This document shows, piece by piece, positions 27,283 through 34,309 of a stretch of DNA of 34,309 nt (its first letter is position 1; each line of letters opens with the position of its first letter). The notes below the pieces were generated by a model. That model worked only from the letters and a program-made list of their open reading frames with translations. It did not search any database and had not been told where the DNA came from. Location: positions 1 to 34,309 of the forward strand of contig JACKEP010000038.1 of NCBI GenBank assembly GCA_020632915.1. The letters are read 5' to 3'. Both the position numbers and the translations under genes were made by a program. This DNA comes from Alphaproteobacteria bacterium. GTDB taxonomy: Bacteria > Myxococcota_A > UBA796 > GCA-2862545.

Positions 27283-27722
27283 GGGATCACCTCGAAGCAG
27301 GACAGATCGCGGATGCCGCCCTCGCGGTGGTCGGCGAACACCGCCCGGACCCGCGCGCCGGTGGCGATGGCGGCACGGGGGCCGCGCACCGCGTGGAGCA
27401 TGGGGGTGTCGGCGCCGTCGAGGCGTACGAGCGCCCAGGCGAACGGCGCGTCGAGCGGCGCCCCCGCGGCCGGGGCGTCGATCCACGTCCACGTGGTGAT
27501 CGTGCCCTCCGGACCGACGTCGACCCAGGCGTCGGTGGTGGCGCGCCCGTCGCGCGGGTCGTAGGCGCGCGCGGGCACGAGCACCTCCCCGCTGGCCGTG
27601 CGCACGCCCTCCAACCGGCCTTCGCGCAGCGACGTGAGGAACCGACCGATCACCGGTCCGGTGCTGCGCTTGTAGGTGTAGGCGAGGTGGAACCGGGCGA
27701 CGAAGTCGGCGTCGCGAGCCAC
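27279..27722 (-). CDS. DUF35 OB-fold protein without zinc cysteines
   Basis: The GTG at 27722 follows GGAGG by five bases and gives 147 residues. An N-terminal helix (FHLAYTYKRSTGPVIGRFLTSL) is followed by a region where the zinc ribbon should be, but it holds no cysteines (GVRTASGEVLVPARAYDPRDG). The OB fold follows (GTITTWTWIDAP, PFAWALVRLDGADTPMLHAVRG). It shares the RLDGADTPMLH-type motif with the zinc-containing DUF35 gene downstream, with which it overlaps by 4 bp. A metal-free member paired with a metal-bearing one suggests two different Ltp-DUF35 complexes or one mixed complex. This is inference. Confidence 0.85.
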   Translation of the reverse strand: MARDADFVARFHLAYTYKRSTGPVIGRFLTSLREGRLEGVRTASGEVLVPARAYDPRDGRATTDAWVDVGPEGTITTWTWIDAPAAGAPLDAPFAWALVRLDGADTPMLHAVRGPRAAIATGARVRAVFADHREGGIRDLSCFEVIP

Positions 27723-27756
27723 GAGGACCTCCGGGAGCGACTCGGTGCGCGGCCGT

Positions 27757-27773
27757 GCCCGGAGCGTCCGGGC
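27757..27773 (-). terminator. Possible intra-operon attenuator hairpin
   Basis: GCCCGGA, then GCG, then TCCGGGC: a perfect 7-bp stem with a 3-base loop. It lies in the 73-bp gap between the SCP2 gene and the first DUF35 gene, the widest gap in the 12-gene operon. No T-run follows, so it is not a strong intrinsic terminator. It could let SCP2 be made in excess over the enzymes downstream, or protect the mRNA end after cleavage. Confidence 0.35.
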
Positions 27774-27795
27774 GGGGCCAGCGGACGGTGGTGGC

Positions 27796-28137
27796 TCAGA
27801 TGTTCCCGGTGGGGAACATGTGCTGCATCTTGCGGGCGACCACGAGGCTGCCGGAGATCTTCATCTTGCGGGACATGACCGCCCGCAGGCCGTTGATCTC
27901 GCCGTTGGCGATCTTGACGTAGTCGTCGGCCTTGGCCGACACGACCGCGGTGGGCTTGGGGTGGGCGCCGGGGGCGACCGCCATCGTGCCGTCGTCGACC
28001 GTGACGTGCCACGTGCCGCCGCCGTCGCCGGTGAGCTCGAACTGGAACGTCGCGTTCACGCCCTGGGCGGCGTCGGCGACGAACCGCTCCCCGAGGCGGT
28101 CGAAGTACTCCTGGCAACTGGTGATCTTGACCGTCAT
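27796..28137 (-). CDS. SCP2 sterol-binding domain protein
   Basis: I use the ATG at 28137 (MTVKITSCQEYFDRLGERF), with GGAGG before it. The longer frame would run through the operators. The 113-residue protein is a stand-alone SCP2 domain: FQFELTGDGGGTWHVTVDDGTMAVAPG, then ADDYVKIANGEINGLRAVMSRKMKISGSLVVARKMQHMF. These small cytoplasmic proteins bind sterols, fatty acyl-CoA and other lipids in a hydrophobic tunnel and deliver them to enzymes. It is the first gene of the 12-gene operon, next to the tandem operator, as expected for a carrier needed in quantity. The bound ligand is not known. Confidence 0.93.
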   Translation of the reverse strand: MTVKITSCQEYFDRLGERFVADAAQGVNATFQFELTGDGGGTWHVTVDDGTMAVAPGAHPKPTAVVSAKADDYVKIANGEINGLRAVMSRKMKISGSLVVARKMQHMFPTGNI

Positions 28138-28185
28138 GGAAGCCTCCTCGGAGCGGTCGGACAGGCGCGTGGGGCCGATTCGCGA

Positions 28186-28215
28186 AGTAGAACATGTTTC
28201 AGTAGAACATGTTCC
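28186..28215. repeat. Tandem 15-bp direct repeat forming two adjacent operators
   Basis: AGTAGAACATGTTTC (28186-28200) and AGTAGAACATGTTCC (28201-28215) abut and differ at one base. Each, with the following base, makes one operator of the family. The 15-bp spacing is about one and a half helical turns, so two repressor dimers would sit on partly opposite faces. Confidence 0.85.
28188..28201. promoter_or_regulatory. KstR-like operator (site 3, SCP2 operon, proximal)
   Basis: TAGAACATGTTTCA fits TnnAACnnGTTnnA with an imperfect right arm. It ends 50 bp upstream of the SCP2 start on the minus strand. It is the proximal half of a tandem pair controlling the 12-gene operon. Confidence 0.8.
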
Positions 28216-28216
28216 A
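28203..28216. promoter_or_regulatory. KstR-like operator (site 4, SCP2 operon, distal)
   Basis: TAGAACATGTTCCA fits the core, with one mismatch from a perfect palindrome. It is centred 15 bp from site 3. Binding here may reinforce site 3, as each site alone is imperfect. Confidence 0.8.
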
Positions 28217-28242
28217 CTTTTTGAGCGATCCCGCAACGACCA

Positions 28243-28255
28243 CCGCGAAGCGCGG
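28243..28255 (-). terminator. Weak hairpin after the acyl-CoA synthetase gene
   Basis: CCGCG, CTT, CGCGG on the minus strand: a 5-bp GC stem about 35 bases past the stop at 28291. No T-run follows. It may terminate the enoyl-CoA hydratase operon, but the call is weak. Confidence 0.2.
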
Positions 28256-28290
28256 CGTCGAAACCCGTGGATCCCTCGATGCGGAAGCGA

Positions 28291-29814
28291 TCAGATCGCC
28301 CGCCCGGCCGCCTCCCAGTACGGGTCGCGCAGCTTGCGCTTGGCCAGCTTGCCGTTGGGGTCGCGCGGCAGCATGTCGACGAAGTCGATGGTTCGAGGCC
28401 GCTTGTAGCGCGCGAGCCGGCCCTCCACGAAAGCGAGGATGTCGTCGCGCGTGGCGTCGTCGGCCGCGAAGCCGTCCGCGAGCTCGACGACGGCCTTGAC
28501 CTGTTCCCCCCAGTCGTCGTCGGGGATGCCGAACACCGCCACGTCGAGCACGGCCGGGTGGGTGACGAGCACCGCCTCGACCTCGGCCGGGTAGATGTTG
28601 ACCCCGCCGGAGATGATCATGTCGGCCTTGCGGTCGGACAGGAAGAGGTAGCCCTCCTCGTCCTTGTAGCCGGCGTCGCCCACCGTGAAGTAGCCGTCGG
28701 GGCGCCACGCCTCCTCGGTCTTGGCCTTGTCCTTGTAGTACTCGAAGGCCTGCGCCATGCGGATGTAGACCGTGCCGACCGTGCCGGGCGGGCACTCGAC
28801 GCCTGCGTCGTCGATGATGCGGATGTCGGCGCCCTGCCAGGCCTTGCCCACCGTGCCCGGCCGCTGGCGCCACGCCTGGGGGCCCACCATCGTGCCGCCC
28901 CCTTCGGTGGCCGCGTAGTACTCGTAGATGGCGTCGCCCCACCACGCGAGCATCTGCTGCTTGATGGACGGCGGGCAGGGTGCGGCGCTGTGCACCATGT
29001 GGCGGACGCTGGAGACGTCGTACCGATCGCGGTCGGCGACCGCGAGCAGGCGGTTGAACTGCGTGGGCACCATGTGGGACGCGGTGACGCGGTGGCGCTC
29101 GATGCGCTCGAGCATGCCCTCGGGCGTCCACTTGTCCATCAGCACCAGCTGGTGGCCCAGGTGGAGCGCGGACTGGGAGAAGTAGAGGACGGCCGTGTGG
29201 TACAGCGGCGAGCCGACGATCTGGACGCCGTGTCCCGGCTCCATGCCGAACATGAGCAGGAACATCGCGAACCCGGTGAACACCGGCTCGGGCGGCACGC
29301 GCGCGAGCGGACGCCGGACCCCCTTGGGGCGGCCCGTGGTGCCGGACGTGTAGTTCATCACGCCGCCGGCCGTGCGGTCGTCGGGCGGCGTGGTGGGCTG
29401 GCCCGTCACGAGGGCGTCGAGCGGCGTGAAGCCGGCCAGCGGGGTGGTGCTCACGCGCGCCCACGGCCCCTCGCCGACGAGGGACGCCGTGTCGGGACAG
29501 GCGAAGACCACCTTCGACTCGCTGTTCTCCAGGATGTAGCGGACCTCGGGTTCGGCGAGGTGCCAGTTGACCGGCACGACGTACAGGCCGATCTGGGTGG
29601 CCGCGAGCCACACCTGGTAGACCTCGACGGTGTTGCGGAGCACGTAGGCGATGGTGTCGCCGTGCTGCAGGCCCTGGGCGCGCAGGCCGTGGGCCAGGGC
29701 GTGGGCCGCGTCGAGGAGGGCACCGACGGTGTGGGGGGTGCCGTCGTGCTCGACGATCGCCACGGCGTCGCGGTCGGTGCGCTGCCAGAAGGAGAACACG
29801 GGCATCTTGTTCAT
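28291..29814 (-). CDS. AMP-forming acyl-CoA synthetase (FadD family)
   Basis: I use the ATG at 29814 (MNKMPVFSFWQRTDRDAVA); an internal ATG nine bases on is also possible. The 507-residue protein has the P-loop YTSGTTGRPKG (155-165), YEYYAATEGGG, GDAGYKDEEGYLFLSDRKADMIISGG and the A10 lysine Lys489 (DPNGKLAKRK). It differs clearly from the other synthetase in the window (P-loop YTGGTTGMPRG), so the two likely activate different acids. It forms a unit with the hydratase upstream (7-bp gap) under operator site 5. The substrate is unknown: fatty acid, branched acid or steroid acid. Confidence 0.92.
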   Translation of the reverse strand: MNKMPVFSFWQRTDRDAVAIVEHDGTPHTVGALLDAAHALAHGLRAQGLQHGDTIAYVLRNTVEVYQVWLAATQIGLYVVPVNWHLAEPEVRYILENSESKVVFACPDTASLVGEGPWARVSTTPLAGFTPLDALVTGQPTTPPDDRTAGGVMNYTSGTTGRPKGVRRPLARVPPEPVFTGFAMFLLMFGMEPGHGVQIVGSPLYHTAVLYFSQSALHLGHQLVLMDKWTPEGMLERIERHRVTASHMVPTQFNRLLAVADRDRYDVSSVRHMVHSAAPCPPSIKQQMLAWWGDAIYEYYAATEGGGTMVGPQAWRQRPGTVGKAWQGADIRIIDDAGVECPPGTVGTVYIRMAQAFEYYKDKAKTEEAWRPDGYFTVGDAGYKDEEGYLFLSDRKADMIISGGVNIYPAEVEAVLVTHPAVLDVAVFGIPDDDWGEQVKAVVELADGFAADDATRDDILAFVEGRLARYKRPRTIDFVDMLPRDPNGKLAKRKLRDPYWEAAGRAI

Positions 29815-29821
29815 GGCTGCC

Positions 29822-30616
29822 TCACTCGGCCTGGAAGTTCGGGGTGCGCTTCTCGGCGAAGGCCTTCGGGCCCTCGCGGGCGTCGCGCGTGGCGAAGACG
29901 GGCTGCCCGATGGCGAGCTCCTGGGCGAGGGCCTCGGCCTCGGGGAGGAACTCCGAGGCCAGCACGGACCGCTTGATGGCCTGCACGGCGAGCGGCCCGT
30001 TGGCGGCGATCTGGTCGGCGAGGTGGAGCGCGGCGGCAAGGGCCTCACCCTCCTCCGCGAGCGTGCCGATCAGGCCCCAGGCGTGGGCCTCCTCGGCGGA
30101 GAATCGACGCCCGGTCAGCAGGATCTCCATCGCGAGGGTGTGGGGGATCTGGCGACGGAGGCGGACGGTGGACCCGCCGAGCGGAAACAACCCCCACCGG
30201 GCCTCGGTGAGCCCGAACGTGGCGTTGCGGGCCGCCACCCGCAGGTCGGTGGCCTGCAGGATCTCGGTGCCCCCACCGAGCGCGAAGCCCTCGACGGCGG
30301 CGATCAGGGGCTTGGCCAGCCGGTAGCTGCGCAGCATGGCCTTCCAGTGCAGCTCGGGGTCGTCACGGAAGCGGGCGTGCCAGGGGTTGTCGGACTGATC
30401 GCCGTGCATCATCTTCAGGTCGGCCCCGGCGCAGAACGTGCCGTCCGCGCCGGTGAGCACGGCGACCCGGATGTCGCTGTCGCCGTCGATCTCCTGCCAG
30501 GCGTCCCACATGCGGGCCAGCATCTCGAGGCTCCACGCGTTGCGGGCCTCCGGGCGGTTCATCGTGACGATGGCGACGTGACCGCGTCGCTCCAGGAGCA
30601 GGTGGGGTTCGGACAC
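29822..30616 (-). CDS. Enoyl-CoA hydratase
   Basis: I start at the GTG at 30616 (VSEPHLLLERRGHVAIV), with GGAGGA four to six bases ahead. The 264-residue crotonase has AGADLKMM, the oxyanion segment FALGGGTE and both catalytic glutamates, E118 (GGGTE) and E138 (LTEARWGLFP). With both present, hydratase activity is expected rather than isomerase only. It adds water to trans-2-enoyl-CoA. No MaoC-type hydratase (ChsH1/ChsH2 style) is in the window, so this gene or the bifunctional enzyme may supply the hydration step. Operator site 5 lies 39 bp upstream. Confidence 0.93.
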   Translation of the reverse strand: MSEPHLLLERRGHVAIVTMNRPEARNAWSLEMLARMWDAWQEIDGDSDIRVAVLTGADGTFCAGADLKMMHGDQSDNPWHARFRDDPELHWKAMLRSYRLAKPLIAAVEGFALGGGTEILQATDLRVAARNATFGLTEARWGLFPLGGSTVRLRRQIPHTLAMEILLTGRRFSAEEAHAWGLIGTLAEEGEALAAALHLADQIAANGPLAVQAIKRSVLASEFLPEAEALAQELAIGQPVFATRDAREGPKAFAEKRTPNFQAE

Positions 30617-30655
30617 GGGCTTCCTCCGGGGTGCAGGCGCGGGACGGATGACAAG

Positions 30656-30669
30656 TAGAACATGTTCTA
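30656..30669. promoter_or_regulatory. KstR-like operator (site 5, hydratase operon)
   Basis: TAGAACATGTTCTA lies within an 18-bp perfect palindrome (30654-30671). It is 39 bp upstream of the hydratase start on the minus strand and 146 bp upstream of the divergent M6 protease, so control of the hydratase operon is more likely than control of the protease. Confidence 0.85.
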
Positions 30670-30815
30670 CTGCCCCGTCGAGCCACAAGGCGCAGGAAAC
30701 CTCCGCGCTGGCCGTCGGCCGCCGGGTCGTGTAGGGTTCGAGCCGTCGCCTTCCTCGCCCACGTCCTGCGTCGAACCAGCGCATCCTCCGCACGACCGAC
30801 CCCTCGGAGCCACGC

Positions 30816-34139
<3,324 letters not shown>

Positions 34140-34198
34140 CGCTCCGCGAGGATCGGCGGATCACCGTGGGGCGCGCCGTGGGGGCTGGCCCCGGCGAG

Positions 34199-34212
34199 TA
34201 GAACATGTTCTA
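34199..34212. promoter_or_regulatory. KstR-like operator (site 6, TetR gene)
   Basis: TAGAACATGTTCTA lies within a 20-bp perfect palindrome (34196-34215), the best of the six. It ends 9 bp before the ATG of the TetR-type gene, which points to autoregulation and identifies that gene as the likely regulator of all six sites. Confidence 0.9.
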
Positions 34213-34221
34213 CTCTGCGCC

Positions 34222-34309
34222 ATGACCGCTGATCCGACCCACGACCCGCGCACCGATCGCATCATCGAGGTCGCCATCGAGCTCGCGGAGCACGACGGCT
34301 ACGACGCCG
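34222..34309 (+). CDS. TetR-family regulator, KstR-like, partial (5' end only)
   Basis: Only 29 residues are visible. The RTDRIIEVAIELAEHDGYDA segment is the first helix of a TetR DNA-binding domain, and its helix pattern resembles KstR (recalled as RILDATLALASKGGYEA). TetR proteins are homodimeric repressors released by a ligand; KstR responds to a cholesterol-derived CoA ester. It lies 9 bp after the strongest operator. The rest, including the recognition helix and ligand pocket, lies beyond the right edge. TetR family membership is fairly safe; the KstR assignment rests on the operators and this short similarity. Confidence 0.75.
   Translation, partial: MTADPTHDPRTDRIIEVAIELAEHDGYDA

Noticed and set aside
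30735..30777. GGTTCGA with a distant TCGAACC, resembling a tRNA T-arm
   Set aside because: The spacer is 29 bases, and there is no acceptor, D or anticodon arm around it, so it is not a tRNA. It remains a weak inverted repeat.
34164..34183. Two direct copies of CCGTGGGG 12 bp apart before the TetR gene
   Set aside because: Short, G-rich and within the range expected by chance in this composition; not seen at the other operator loci.

Overview
The window is very GC-rich, densely coded DNA with no rRNA, tRNA, CRISPR or insertion sequence that I can see. Several features suggest a Myxococcota-type (deltaproteobacterial) organism. These are lipoproteins with Asp/Thr-rich linkers, a secreted M6 protease carrying Cys/Asp-rich MopE-type repeats and a MYXO-CTERM-like tail (Gly/Cys, hydrophobic stretch, RRRR), and a DUF1592/DUF1588 plus DUF1552 pair. 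The assignment is inference from gene content; no marker gene is present.

Layout. From 1 to 6.6 kb there are envelope and secreted proteins: an M16 peptidase cut by the left edge, a small exported protein, a saccharopine-dehydrogenase-like oxidoreductase, an esterase lipoprotein and an M60-like metallopeptidase lipoprotein. From 6.6 to 10.0 kb on the minus strand are a bifunctional enoyl-CoA hydratase/3-hydroxyacyl-CoA dehydrogenase and a thiolase. From 10.2 to 12.0 kb on the plus strand are an alpha-methylacyl-CoA racemase-like protein and an SRPBCC protein. From 12.0 to 17.3 kb is a tight plus-strand group: a lipoprotein, a persulfide dioxygenase-rhodanese fusion, a DUF1592/1588/1585 protein and a Tat-exported DUF1552 protein. 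From 28.1 down to 17.3 kb on the minus strand runs a 12-gene operon: SCP2, two DUF35 proteins, two SCP-x/Ltp thiolase-like proteins, an acyl-CoA synthetase, an SDR, a hotdog thioesterase, two acyl-CoA dehydrogenases, a P450 and a 2,4-dienoyl-CoA-reductase-like SDR. From 30.6 down to 28.3 kb is an enoyl-CoA hydratase plus acyl-CoA synthetase operon. From 30.8 to 34.1 kb is the M6/MopE protease, and at the right edge a TetR-family regulator begins.

The key observation is regulatory. A palindrome of the form TAGAACATGTTCTA (core TnnAACnnGTTnnA) occurs six times. Every copy is intergenic, and the five loci are the start of each of the four acyl-CoA catabolic transcription units and the start of the TetR gene. 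This core is the same as the published operator consensus of the mycobacterial cholesterol regulator KstR. The 29 visible residues of the TetR protein also resemble the KstR N terminus as I remember it. The genes it would control (P450, Ltp/DUF35 pairs, paired FadE, SCP2, FadD, racemase, beta-oxidation enzymes) are the families used for sterol side-chain degradation in actinobacteria. I infer a KstR-like regulon for sterol or branched isoprenoid-acid side chains in a non-actinobacterial genome. No ring-cleavage genes (kstD, ksh, hsa) lie in this window, so a steroid substrate is not proven.
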